Under the pieces are notes generated by a model. The model did not search any database, was not told the DNA's origin, and saw only the letters and a list, made by a program, of their open reading frames with translations. 64,000 bases of DNA. Origin: Mycolicibacterium aichiense (GTDB taxonomy: Bacteria > Actinomycetota > Actinomycetes > Mycobacteriales > Mycobacteriaceae). A program made the translations under genes and the position numbers. Of this stretch, positions 42,750 through 50,871 are shown one piece after another. The DNA lies in contig NZ_AP022561.1 of assembly GCF_010726245.1 (NCBI RefSeq), positions 3,038,001 to 3,102,000 of the forward strand, read 5' to 3'. Positions within the stretch are counted from its first letter, which is position 1; each line of letters opens with the position of its first letter.

Positions 42750-43997
42750 TCAGAATTCAGCCGACTTCTCGATTGTGGGGTAACCCTTGACCGGCGGGGT
42801 GGCGTCCAAGGTCGGGCGAGCGTCGAGCAGACCCTCATAGATGCGCAGCACTTCGTCGGCGATTTCATTCCAGGCGTATCGCGCGCAGGCACGATCTCGT
42901 CCGGCAAGTCCTTGACTGCGCCGCAGGAACGCATCATTGAGCATCGTCGAGGTGGCCGCGGCGATGGCGCGCGGGTTGCGCGGCGGCACCAGGGAGCCGG
43001 TCACGTCGTGCACGATGGTGTCTCGCACCCCGCCCACTGCCGACGCGACCACCGGGATTCCGCACGCCATGGCTTCCAGGGGCACAATGCCGAAACCTTC
43101 GCTCCACGGAGTGGACAGCACCACGTCGGCCGAGCGCAGCATTTCGGGCATTGCGTCGTGCGGTATTGCTCCGGTGAACACCACGCGTTCAGCCACGCCC
43201 AACTCAGAGGCCAGCACTGACAGCCGCCGCACCTCGTCATCGTCGGCAAGGCTTTCGACGTCAGCTCCGCCGACGATCACCAGCTCTGCCTGAGGAATAG
43301 CCCGCAGCGCGATGATTATCGTGTCAAATCCTTTGTGCGCCAATGACGTACCAACAGCAACGATCCGGGGGCGGTTGCCACGCTCGACGCTGGGGCCGGT
43401 TGTTGAAAACTTTTCCACGTCGACACCGCATGGCACAACCGACGCATGAGACCGCGAACACCCAAGCCGGATCAGCTCCTGCAGCTCGTCGGTGTGCGTC
43501 GCAACGATCCATGAGGCGTGCCGTGCGACCAATCCCTCCAGTTTCGTCCGCGCGGTTGCGTCGGCGTGGCGCCGGCCCAGCTGCCGGTCCTTGGCGGCGC
43601 CCAGCTCGTGGAATGTCTGTACTGTCGGAATGCCGGTGCCACGGGTGGCCAATTCCGTTGCGACGCCCGATGTCCAGTAGTGTGCGTGCACTACGTCGGG
43701 TGGCTCTTCGACCCACTGTTCGGCGAGTGAATGGCTGAATTTTCCGAGGTGGTGCGATACTTCGGTTTCCGGCAAGGGCTTGGCCGGACCGGCGTCCACC
43801 TGCACAACGGTGTAGCCTCGCGACGTCACAATGCACCTCGGGCTGTCTGGGTCACTGCGCCGGGTGTAGACCGTGACATCGTGGCCGCGGGCAGCCATCG
43901 CCGCCGACAGCTCCGCGACATAGATGCTCTTACCGCCGGCCTCGCCGCTTTCGGCCGCAAGGGGGCTGGCGTCCTCGGCCACCATCGCCGTTCTCAT
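42750..43997 (-). CDS. GT4-family glycosyltransferase
   Basis: This 415-residue GT-B protein has the N-terminal GGKSIYVAELSAAMAARGHDVTVYTRR and VVHAHYWTSG. The C-terminal nucleotide-sugar region contains VAVGTSLAHKGFDTIIIALR and the EGFGIVPLEAMACGIPVVASAVGGVRD acceptor/donor signature. GT4 retaining enzymes make trehalose, glycogen or lipoglycan links. The product is unknown. It is followed upstream at 2 bases by the deazaflavin reductase gene. Confidence 0.9.
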   Translation of the reverse strand: MRTAMVAEDASPLAAESGEAGGKSIYVAELSAAMAARGHDVTVYTRRSDPDSPRCIVTSRGYTVVQVDAGPAKPLPETEVSHHLGKFSHSLAEQWVEEPPDVVHAHYWTSGVATELATRGTGIPTVQTFHELGAAKDRQLGRRHADATARTKLEGLVARHASWIVATHTDELQELIRLGCSRSHASVVPCGVDVEKFSTTGPSVERGNRPRIVAVGTSLAHKGFDTIIIALRAIPQAELVIVGGADVESLADDDEVRRLSVLASELGVAERVVFTGAIPHDAMPEMLRSADVVLSTPWSEGFGIVPLEAMACGIPVVASAVGGVRDTIVHDVTGSLVPPRNPRAIAAATSTMLNDAFLRRSQGLAGRDRACARYAWNEIADEVLRIYEGLLDARPTLDATPPVKGYPTIEKSAEF

Positions 43998-43999
43998 CG

Positions 44000-44548
44000 C
44001 TATCTCCTTTCGTCGTTCGAATAGCTGCCCGAATCGGTTGATTCGGTTGCTGGTTGACCGAATTGCTGAGCGCGCGGAACAAACTCGACGAAGGGCAGGT
44101 GGAGCCCGACAGCCCGGAAGTCGCCTTCGGATCCGTCGACCGAAAATCCCATCAGACGCGGGAGCAAGTGGCGCGCCAGGGTTCGGTGTCGTGCCGCGTA
44201 CCGGGCGAAGACGTCGGCTCCCTCTTCCGGGGAGAGAGGCACGGCGGTCACCGGTATTCTCCGTCTGCCGACCTGGATGCTGACCCGCGGGGTGTGCAGA
44301 ACGTTGCGGTACCAGGCTGCCGTGGGTCCCCAGCCGGAGGCCACGACATATCGATCGTGCCCGCGATCGTGCCTGACCACCTCAAGCACCGCTTGGCGCG
44401 GTGCGCCGGAGACCCGGCCGATGTGATTGAGCAGCATCAGCCGATCCCCGAAGATCCAGCCGCAGCCCAGGCGGTAGGCGTAGATCGGCATCCGGTAGAG
44501 CATTCGGGCCAAACGCCTGGGGGGTTCGACGTGTCTGTCTATCTTCAC
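44000..44548 (-). CDS. Deazaflavin (F420)-dependent nitroreductase family protein (DUF385)
   Basis: This 182-residue protein has the split beta-barrel DUF385 pattern of Ddn: LLNHIGRVSGAPRQAVLEVVRHDR, YVVASGWGPTAAWYRNVLHTPRVSIQVGRRRIPV. I place the start at GTG 44548, since AAAGG lies 9 bases upstream; an in-frame ATG at 44572 has no ribosome site. It probably reduces a quinone or an unsaturated substrate with F420H2. It ends 2 bases before the GT4 start. Confidence 0.83.
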   Translation of the reverse strand: MKIDRHVEPPRRLARMLYRMPIYAYRLGCGWIFGDRLMLLNHIGRVSGAPRQAVLEVVRHDRGHDRYVVASGWGPTAAWYRNVLHTPRVSIQVGRRRIPVTAVPLSPEEGADVFARYAARHRTLARHLLPRLMGFSVDGSEGDFRAVGLHLPFVEFVPRAQQFGQPATESTDSGSYSNDERR

Positions 44549-44590
44549 TTGCGCTGACCTTTCTCGCACCATGGGGATCGGCTGCCGAGA

Positions 44591-45769
44591 TCACATCGAG
44601 TAGTCCGGCAACTCAAAGTCGTCGCGCAGAGTGCCGGAGGCGACGAGATCGAAAATCGGACCGAAGTTCATCGCCCGCATCACCAGATGGCGAATCCGTA
44701 AGCCGAACTCCGTCTTGGTCGCAAACACCGGAAGCAGTTTCTTCGCAACGCCCTGTTTGTCTTCGATGAAGGGGCGCATCCGGCTTTCATATGCCAGGAA
44801 TGCGCGATGGTGATCGCCCTGTGCGCAGTGGAGTTCACCAGCCAGGACGTAGGCGGCGGTCATGGCCAGACCGGTGCCCTCGCCGGCGAGCAGAGAGACG
44901 CAGGCAGCCGCATCTCCGATCAATGCCACCCGCCCCTGCGACCAGCGGTCCATTCGGATCTGGCTCACCACATCGAAGTACAGGTCGTCGACATCCTCAA
45001 GTGTGGTGAGGATCTGTTTACACTCCCAGCCGGCATCCCCGAATTCACGCCACAGCAGTTCTTTTCGCGCGTCGAGGTCGCCGGGATCACTGCATGGATC
45101 CGAGCGGAACACGAACAGGAAGAGGGTGCGGTCGCCGCGCAGCGAAAACCGTGAGACCGACCGACCGGGGCGACCGTAGGTCATATACACCAGCTCGTCG
45201 CGAGGCCGATAACCCTCCACGACTGCCGCCGCGACCAGGCAACCCAGGTAACGCTCCACGCTGCCGTCTGCGGTGAACTCCAGTTGGCGCACGTTCGAGT
45301 GCAATCCATCGGCTCCGACGAGCATGTCGAATTGTTGTGGCTGCGTGCGCGCGAAAGTCAGTGTGACGCCGCCAGGGTTCTGATCGATCGCGGTGATGCT
45401 GTCGTCGAAGATCGCTTCGACTTGATCTTCGATGCTGGCGTAGATGATTGCCGCAAGGTCGCCACGCGCCACGCTGATCAGTTCACCGCGTGCAGCCCGC
45501 CGAAATTCGCTCACCTTCATACTGGCCAGGGCCCGTCCGTCCGGTCCTACTGAGCGAAGCGACTCGAGCCGATATCCGGCCTCTCGGATCGCCGGCTCCA
45601 CACCCATCCGTTGCGCGACGCGGTATCCCACCCCCCAGAAGTCGATGAGGTAGCCGCCGGCGCGAAAGTGCGGCGCACGTTCGATCAACGTCGGTTCGTG
45701 CCCGCACCGGTGCAGCCAGTACGCAAGTGTCGGACCGGCCACCCCGGCGCCGCTGATCGCAATTTTCAT
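44591..45769 (-). CDS. FAD-dependent monooxygenase (PHBH/TetX-like)
   Basis: This 392-residue group A flavoprotein hydroxylase has an N-terminal GxGxxG in KIAISGAGVAGPTLAYWL, the DG motif in LVGADGLHSNVRQ and the GD motif in VALIGDAAACVSLLAGEGTGLAM. These enzymes hydroxylate aromatic or tetracycline-like compounds using NAD(P)H and O2. It is divergent from a MarR gene with a palindrome between them, so substrate-induced derepression is likely. The substrate is unknown. Confidence 0.88.
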   Translation of the reverse strand: MKIAISGAGVAGPTLAYWLHRCGHEPTLIERAPHFRAGGYLIDFWGVGYRVAQRMGVEPAIREAGYRLESLRSVGPDGRALASMKVSEFRRAARGELISVARGDLAAIIYASIEDQVEAIFDDSITAIDQNPGGVTLTFARTQPQQFDMLVGADGLHSNVRQLEFTADGSVERYLGCLVAAAVVEGYRPRDELVYMTYGRPGRSVSRFSLRGDRTLFLFVFRSDPCSDPGDLDARKELLWREFGDAGWECKQILTTLEDVDDLYFDVVSQIRMDRWSQGRVALIGDAAACVSLLAGEGTGLAMTAAYVLAGELHCAQGDHHRAFLAYESRMRPFIEDKQGVAKKLLPVFATKTEFGLRIRHLVMRAMNFGPIFDLVASGTLRDDFELPDYSM

Positions 45770-45867
45770 CTCGCACGTCCTGCCCGTCGGCCGGAATCCA
45801 CTCTGCTACGAGCCGACGCGCGCGGATCGCACGTAGCGGCGCGCCGCTCACCGCAACCATAGCACTA

Positions 45868-45880
45868 TGCAACAGTTGCA
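45868..45880. promoter_or_regulatory. TGCAACAGTTGCA palindrome in monooxygenase/MarR divergent region
   Basis: This perfect 13-base palindrome (6-base arms and one central base) lies 99 bases from the monooxygenase start and 115 bases from the MarR start. A MarR dimer site is plausible. A -10-like TACATT at 45942-45947 may serve the MarR gene. Confidence 0.45.
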
Positions 45881-45994
45881 GCCAGCGGTATTTGATCATC
45901 AGCACGATGCGACCAGTGCTCGCAATCGTCGTGAGCCGCGCTACATTTGGAGCGGAGTACAGCGGCGGATTCGCCCACGGCGATGGAGGAACCG

Positions 45995-46486
45995 ATGACG
46001 CCCCACAACGGGACGGCCGAAGACGACTCGTCGGACGCGATCATCGATGCACTGTTGACCGCGTCGCGTCTACTGGTGGCGATCTCGGCCCGCTCGATCG
46101 CTCAGGTCGACGAGACAATCACCATCCCGCAGTTTCGGACACTCGTCATTCTGTCGGCCCGCGGCGCGGTCAACGTCGCCACTCTGGCCGGACTCCTGGA
46201 CGTGCAGCCGTCGACTACGGGTCGAATGGTGGACCGTCTTGTCACGGCGGGGCTGATCAATCGACGGCCCCATCCTGATTCGCGACGCGAGCTGGTGGTG
46301 GAGTTGACGGCACGCGGCCAGCAGATCGTGCGCGAGGTGACCGAGCACCGACGCGACGAGATCGCGCGCGTCGTGGCGAAGATGCCGAATCGCGAGCGGC
46401 ATGGCCTCGTCCGTACGCTCACCGCATTCACCGCAGCCGGTGGGGAGCCCGCGGCGCGTCTCGAAGTCGACGGCTATCTGATGTAA
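45995..46486 (+). CDS. MarR family transcriptional regulator, divergent from monooxygenase
   Basis: This 163-residue protein starts at ATG 45995, preceded by GGAGGA. The winged helix-turn-helix reads ITIPQFRTLVILSARGAVNVATLAGLLDVQPSTTGRMVDRLVTAGLINRRPHPDSRRELVVELTARG. It is a close paralogue of the MarR protein at 34604-35086. It probably represses the divergent FAD monooxygenase and its own gene through the 45868 palindrome. Confidence 0.87.
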   Translation: MTPHNGTAEDDSSDAIIDALLTASRLLVAISARSIAQVDETITIPQFRTLVILSARGAVNVATLAGLLDVQPSTTGRMVDRLVTAGLINRRPHPDSRRELVVELTARGQQIVREVTEHRRDEIARVVAKMPNRERHGLVRTLTAFTAAGGEPAARLEVDGYLM

Positions 46487-46547
46487 CCGGGCCGTCGGTC
46501 AGTCGTTCTCGCGCCGACCGGACGACTCAGCCCGTGGTGACTGGCGA

Positions 46548-47555
46548 TTACCGGCGTTGCGCGGCCAACGCCGCCACCGCCGCTCCCCCGGCCACCGCGG
46601 CGATCGGTGCGATGTGTTCCCGCAGCCACCATTGCGGGCTGCGGTCATGCGACCTGTCATCGAAGGACCCATGCGCGCCGTGGTCGGCATCGAGGTCGTC
46701 ATCGTGGGGTTGCCACAGATTCGGAGCGTTACGCGGTGCCGGCTCATCGGTCTGCTGCGACTTGTAGCCGGTTGCAGCCAGATAGCGGTCCAGCACCCGC
46801 GGCGCGATGCGTTGTCCCAACAACGTTGCCACCGTGCTGGCACCCACCCAGAACTGTTTACGGGCAGGATGTTTGGCGGCGAACAGCACCGCGCGTGCCG
46901 CGACTTCAGGCTGGTAGATCGGCGGAACCGGCTGCGGATGCTTCGGCAGGCGAGACAGCACCCAGGTGAACTGGGGCGTATTGACCGCCGGCATCTGCAC
47001 CACCGTCACATGGACCCCACTGTGGTCATGCATCAGCTCGGTTCGCAACGACTCGGTGAAGCCGTTCACGGCGTGCTTGGCTCCGCAATAGGCCGATTGC
47101 AGTGGGATGGCCCGACCACCCAGTGCCGATCCGACCTGCACGATGGTTCCCGCGTTTCGCGGGCGCATTGCGTGCAACGCCGCCATCGTGCCGTAGACGA
47201 AGCCCAGATAGCTCACCTCGGTGACGTGCTTGAACTCGTCGGGTTCGATCTGGTGGAACGGGGCGAACACCGACGCGAAGGCGACGTTGACCCAGACATC
47301 GATCGGACCGAGCGCAGACTCGATGGCATCTGCGGCCATTTCGACCTGCTTGTAATCCGACATGTCGGTGGCAACGGCGAGCGCTCGGCCGCCGGCGTGC
47401 TCGACCTCGGCGGCGGTGGCGGCCAAGCCCTCGTACCCGCGCGCCAGGAGACCCACGTTGGCCCCCTCGTTCGCGAAGATCCGGCTCACCGCACGGCCGA
47501 TTCCGGCGCTGGCGCCTGTGACTACGACGGTTTTACCGTTCATCGATCCAGCCAT
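46548..47555 (-). CDS. SDR family oxidoreductase with hydrophobic C-terminal tail
   Basis: This 335-residue protein has a classical SDR domain in residues 1-250: TGASAGIG cofactor loop, VGSALGG catalytic Ser, and YCGAK (Tyr-x3-Lys). The C-terminal extension of ~80 residues is Asp/His-rich (HDDDLDADHGAHGSFDDRSHDR), followed by a hydrophobic stretch (IAPIAAVAGGAAVAALAA) that may anchor it to the membrane. ATG 47555 follows AAAGGA and overlaps the GH15 gene end by 23 bases. The substrate is unknown. Confidence 0.86.
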   Translation of the reverse strand: MAGSMNGKTVVVTGASAGIGRAVSRIFANEGANVGLLARGYEGLAATAAEVEHAGGRALAVATDMSDYKQVEMAADAIESALGPIDVWVNVAFASVFAPFHQIEPDEFKHVTEVSYLGFVYGTMAALHAMRPRNAGTIVQVGSALGGRAIPLQSAYCGAKHAVNGFTESLRTELMHDHSGVHVTVVQMPAVNTPQFTWVLSRLPKHPQPVPPIYQPEVAARAVLFAAKHPARKQFWVGASTVATLLGQRIAPRVLDRYLAATGYKSQQTDEPAPRNAPNLWQPHDDDLDADHGAHGSFDDRSHDRSPQWWLREHIAPIAAVAGGAAVAALAAQRR

Positions 47556-49329
47556 CACGCATTCCTTTCATGTCGTCTGGGGTGGATCGCGCCAATGTGC
47601 TCGATGCCTCGAACATCAGCGCGTGGACGAATGCCTGCGGGATGTTTCCGCGCAACTGGCGTTGGCGGATGTCGTACTCCTCGGAGAACAACCCCGGCGT
47701 CCCGCAACCGGAGCGGTTGCGTTCGAAATAGCGGTATGCCTCGACCGTGTGGCCTTGTTGCTGAGCGGCGAGCGCCATGAGGAACCCGCACAGAAGGAAG
47801 GCGCTGTCACTGGTTCCGAGTCCCCGTCGAGGCGGATAGCGGTACACGTAGTGGTCGCGACTCAGATCGCGTTGCACAGCACGGTAGGTTGCGACCGAAC
47901 GCGGGTCGCGGCCCGGCAGGGCGCCCCGCAGTGCGGGTAGGAGCAACGACGCGTCGACCCGCTCGTCGTCGGCCGCCCGCTGCCACCGGCCCGTGGGGTG
48001 CAGGCACCGTGACGATGTGTCGGCGACGATGTGGTCGGCCAGCGTACTCAGTCGGCCCGAGTCCCGGTCGATCCCGGCGGCGGCCACAGCGCGCAAACCG
48101 GCCGCGCACGACAGGCGCGAATGCGTCCAGCGTCGTTCGTCGAGTTCCCAGATGCCCGCATCGGGTCGGTCGATGTTGGCGTCGATCGCGTCGACGGCGA
48201 CATCGATAGCCCGGCGACTGTCGGTGGTGAGCATGTCGTGGCGCGCCGCGGCCGCGAACAGTAACAGCGCCTCGCCGAAGACGTCGAGTTGAAATTGGTC
48301 GCGGACGTGGTTTCCGGCGAGATCGTAGCCGCCGGGATATCCGACCAGGTCGAGCCGCCGTTGTTTGGGCACGGTGTCGCCGGCACCGGTGTAGGCGGGC
48401 CGAAGGTTGGGACCGTCGGCCAGTAGCCGTTCGGACACGAAATGCACTGCTGTGCCCACCAATTCATGTGGCCCGTCGGCGGCCACCGCGATACCGGCAT
48501 AGCACTGGTCACGAATCCAGGCGTACCGGTAGTCGTAGTTGGCTCCCTCGTCGGCGCGTTCCGGCAGGCTCATGGTGGCGGCCGCGACCATGGCCCCGGA
48601 GGAGGTGGTCAGCCCCCGCATGACCGCGTAGCTGTGCACAGCATCTCGTGGAGCTGCGGTCGGACCAAGGCTGGGAATAGCTGCTGCCCAGGCTTTTTCG
48701 GTATCCGACCAAACTTGCGGAGCAACCAACGGCCGATCCGGCAGCTCGCGGTCGGACAGTTCGAACACCAGATCCGCGCTCTCCCCTTCGCTGAGGACGA
48801 CGGTGGCCTCCAGCGAACGCTCTGCGGCAGTGTCGCCGGCGATCTGCGCTTCTGCGGCGCCCGACCATCGCATCCGCAACGGTCCGACATTGGCCGACCA
48901 GCAGCCGCGCGCGTCGTCGCGCCGGATGTCGCGCATGTGCAGTCGGCCGAACTCGGCAGTCGGCTGCAGTCGCACGTGCAGGCGGGCGTCCCCCCGAATC
49001 GCCTCGATGCGCCGGAGGACGACAACGGTGTCTGCCCGGCCGGGAAACGCCAACGCCTCCCGGCATTCGATGATGCCGGACGTGGTTACCCACCGTGACC
49101 GCCAGATGAGCGAGCCAGACTCGTAGTAGCCGCCCCACACGAACGGATCTGTCGGCGAGACCGTGTAGCTGCCGCCGCCGCCGATGAGCGTTCCGAACAC
49201 GGCATCACTGTCCCACCGGGGCGCACACATCCATACGTACTCGCCGCGAGGGCCGATCAGTGCGCCTCGTTCTCCGTCGGCGATGAACGCGTAGTCGCGT
49301 AACGTCCATGGCTCGGGCACTGCGGGCAT
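47533..49329 (-). CDS. GH15 glucoamylase/trehalase-like glycoside hydrolase
   Basis: This 598-residue protein has an N-terminal beta-sandwich domain (about 1-230) and a C-terminal (alpha/alpha)6 barrel. Catalytic residues fit GH15: YRYAWIRDQ near 270, the general acid in GIWELDERRWTHS, and the base Glu in LFSEEYDIRQ followed by GNIPQAFVHA. Mycobacterial GH15 enzymes include trehalases, so trehalose or alpha-glucan hydrolysis is expected. No signal peptide is visible. It is followed by the SDR gene with a 23-base overlap. Confidence 0.9.
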   Translation of the reverse strand: MPAVPEPWTLRDYAFIADGERGALIGPRGEYVWMCAPRWDSDAVFGTLIGGGGSYTVSPTDPFVWGGYYESGSLIWRSRWVTTSGIIECREALAFPGRADTVVVLRRIEAIRGDARLHVRLQPTAEFGRLHMRDIRRDDARGCWSANVGPLRMRWSGAAEAQIAGDTAAERSLEATVVLSEGESADLVFELSDRELPDRPLVAPQVWSDTEKAWAAAIPSLGPTAAPRDAVHSYAVMRGLTTSSGAMVAAATMSLPERADEGANYDYRYAWIRDQCYAGIAVAADGPHELVGTAVHFVSERLLADGPNLRPAYTGAGDTVPKQRRLDLVGYPGGYDLAGNHVRDQFQLDVFGEALLLFAAAARHDMLTTDSRRAIDVAVDAIDANIDRPDAGIWELDERRWTHSRLSCAAGLRAVAAAGIDRDSGRLSTLADHIVADTSSRCLHPTGRWQRAADDERVDASLLLPALRGALPGRDPRSVATYRAVQRDLSRDHYVYRYPPRRGLGTSDSAFLLCGFLMALAAQQQGHTVEAYRYFERNRSGCGTPGLFSEEYDIRQRQLRGNIPQAFVHALMFEASSTLARSTPDDMKGMRDGWIDER

Positions 49330-49587
49330 GAGCCATGGCTACCCGGCCTGAGGCTGTGCATACCGGTCCCGCCCGCACCCTAATCGAGGCCTCACCGAAC
49401 ACTTATATTGTTTGCATAACAGCAACTGTTGTCTGGTGTAACACGTCTGCGGGCTCCGATCACCAGCCATGCTGACTATGTGGGCATCGTTAGGAATGCC
49501 GGACAAGGTGTTTACGGCTGGTCCATTCGGCAACGTCACGGGGGTAGAGGTGATAACCGACTCTTACCGGACCGAAGGAGACTCACA

Positions 49588-50127
49588 ATGGCACGTGATA
49601 CCAGAGGGCGGATACCGGGTGAGACCACCGACATCCGACGGGTCAGTCTCACCGGCGCACATTGGTCGGGGGCTCGGCGCTGGCTGGCCGTACAAGCGGT
49701 GGTCGTCGGCGTCCCGACCGTCGCGGTGTTGATCATCCTCGGCATGTCCCCAAGCCGCGACGCCGTGATGGTCGGGGGCGTGCGGATCGGCTGGACACTC
49801 GGATGGTGTCTGCTCGGGGTGGCGGTTGCCACCGGAGTGGCGGCTTTGTGGCGGCGCCTTGCGTTGATGGTCACCGGGTCAGTCAGTGTGGCTGCGGTGA
49901 TCCTGGTTGTCGTCTGCGCCGTCGCAGGTGCCCACCACAGCCACCCGTTCGGTTCGACCGCGCCGGTGTTGCTGGTGTGGGCGGCACTGTTCTGCTACAA
50001 CCTGGCTGTGGCTATCTGGTTGGTGCCTGATCACATCGAAGGGCCCGCGTGGGCGCCTCTGCGGCGCTCCAGCGGGCCACTGTCCACGCGTGGTTCGGTT
50101 AGACCCGAACGACCTCGGTCTCCCTAG
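49588..50127 (+). CDS. Hypothetical membrane protein (four helices)
   Basis: This 179-residue protein starts at ATG 49588 after AAGGAG with 7-base spacing. Four hydrophobic segments (LAVQAVVVGVPTVAVLIIL, IGWTLGWCLLGVAVATGV, LMVTGSVSVAAVILVVV, VLLVWAALFCYNLAVAIWL) are flanked by basic termini. No family is recognised. The 258-base gap upstream (49330-49587) contains an AT-rich stretch around 49401-49420 and no gene. Confidence 0.72.
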   Translation: MARDTRGRIPGETTDIRRVSLTGAHWSGARRWLAVQAVVVGVPTVAVLIILGMSPSRDAVMVGGVRIGWTLGWCLLGVAVATGVAALWRRLALMVTGSVSVAAVILVVVCAVAGAHHSHPFGSTAPVLLVWAALFCYNLAVAIWLVPDHIEGPAWAPLRRSSGPLSTRGSVRPERPRSP

Positions 50128-50158
50128 CGGACATCCACGTCGGCGGATGATGCCCGCC

Positions 50159-50509
50159 TCACGGCGAGGATCGAACCTGCGTATCGGGCTGATCGGCGGT
50201 CGCGTTCGGCTGGGCCGGCGTTCCCCCCGGCAGCTGACTCAGACCGATGCAGGTGCCGGTGTTCGAACCGTCACACGGGATCCCTCGAATCTCGGGCAGC
50301 TGATCGGGGCCACGGAGATTCACTTCCGGCGACGGCGAGTCGATCGACGGCAGACAACCGTCGAAGTAGATCTGGGTGGTCTCGCTGGTCGGGCAAGGAT
50401 CCGCGATCGGATCTGCGGCCGGCGACGCGCTTTGTCCCACCGCTGCCGGTATGGCCGCGGCGGCAAACAGGGCCGAAATCGTCACAATTCGATTTCTTAC
50501 GGAACTCAC
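50159..50509 (-). CDS. Small secreted Cys-rich protein
   Basis: This 116-residue protein starts at GTG 50509, with AAGGAAG 8 bases upstream; an in-frame GTG at 50518 is too close to that site. The signal peptide VRNRIVTISALFAAAAIPAAVGQSASPA precedes a mature region DPIADPCPTSETTQIYFDGCLPS with four cysteines (also GIPCDGSNTGTC), likely two disulfides. The C-terminus is Pro/Gln-rich. Similar exported proteins occur in mycobacteria; the function is unknown. Confidence 0.7.
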   Translation of the reverse strand: MSSVRNRIVTISALFAAAAIPAAVGQSASPAADPIADPCPTSETTQIYFDGCLPSIDSPSPEVNLRGPDQLPEIRGIPCDGSNTGTCIGLSQLPGGTPAQPNATADQPDTQVRSSP

Positions 50510-50699
50510 TGATAACACTTCCTTCTCACAATTGACATCTCTCAGCCGTCCGTTTTCCCGGTAACTATCAGAGCTAAACCGGTTCTCGCCCAATACTTTT
50601 CGGATTGATGGCTCCGTCCCGGCAGTCGTCAGGCGTCACACCACCGACAAAGCCGGCCAGGTCGGTGGCCGTTTGGATGCAGGCCTCCGCGATGACCAC

Positions 50700-50729
50700 T
50701 CCGATCCGGTCCGATCCGGTCCGATCCGG
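50700..50729. repeat. 10-bp tandem repeat, three exact copies
   Basis: The unit TCCGATCCGG occurs three times in tandem. It lies in the spacer between the secreted protein gene and the phytoene desaturase-like gene. The number of copies may vary between strains. Confidence 0.8.
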
Positions 50730-50791
50730 AAGCGCCGGCGGGTACCTGGAGGTTTCCACTGAAGCTGCAGATTTGTTTACGGGCAGCAACG

Positions 50792-50827
50792 TTTTATGTT
50801 CGTCATAGATTTTATGTTCGTCATAGA
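50792..50827. repeat. 18-bp tandem direct repeat, two exact copies
   Basis: The unit TTTTATGTTCGTCATAGA is repeated exactly once in tandem. It is AT-rich in a GC-rich context. It lies 45 bases after the stop of the minus-strand oxidoreductase gene at 50872, so it may affect the 3' end of that transcript. Confidence 0.85.
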
Positions 50828-50871
50828 TTGGCCGGTGCGGTCGGCATTCTGGCCCGGTAAGGCCCAGCCCC

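Larger units (their letters stand above)
50510..50871. other. 362-base spacer with two tandem repeats and a possible gene remnant
   Basis: The part nearest 50510 is the leader of the secreted protein gene. Minus-strand codons around 50577-50700 (reading VVIAEACIQTATDLAGFV then GGVTPDDCRDGAINPKS) look protein-like, ending in a stop at 50574, but no good start precedes them. The frame continues into the repeats and then antisense of the next gene. A decayed small secreted-protein gene is possible. No intact gene is seen. Confidence 0.4.

Noticed and set aside
34604..50500. Genomic island inserted by a mobile element
   Set aside because: The gene content looks accessory, but no integrase, transposase, tRNA target or attachment repeats were found.
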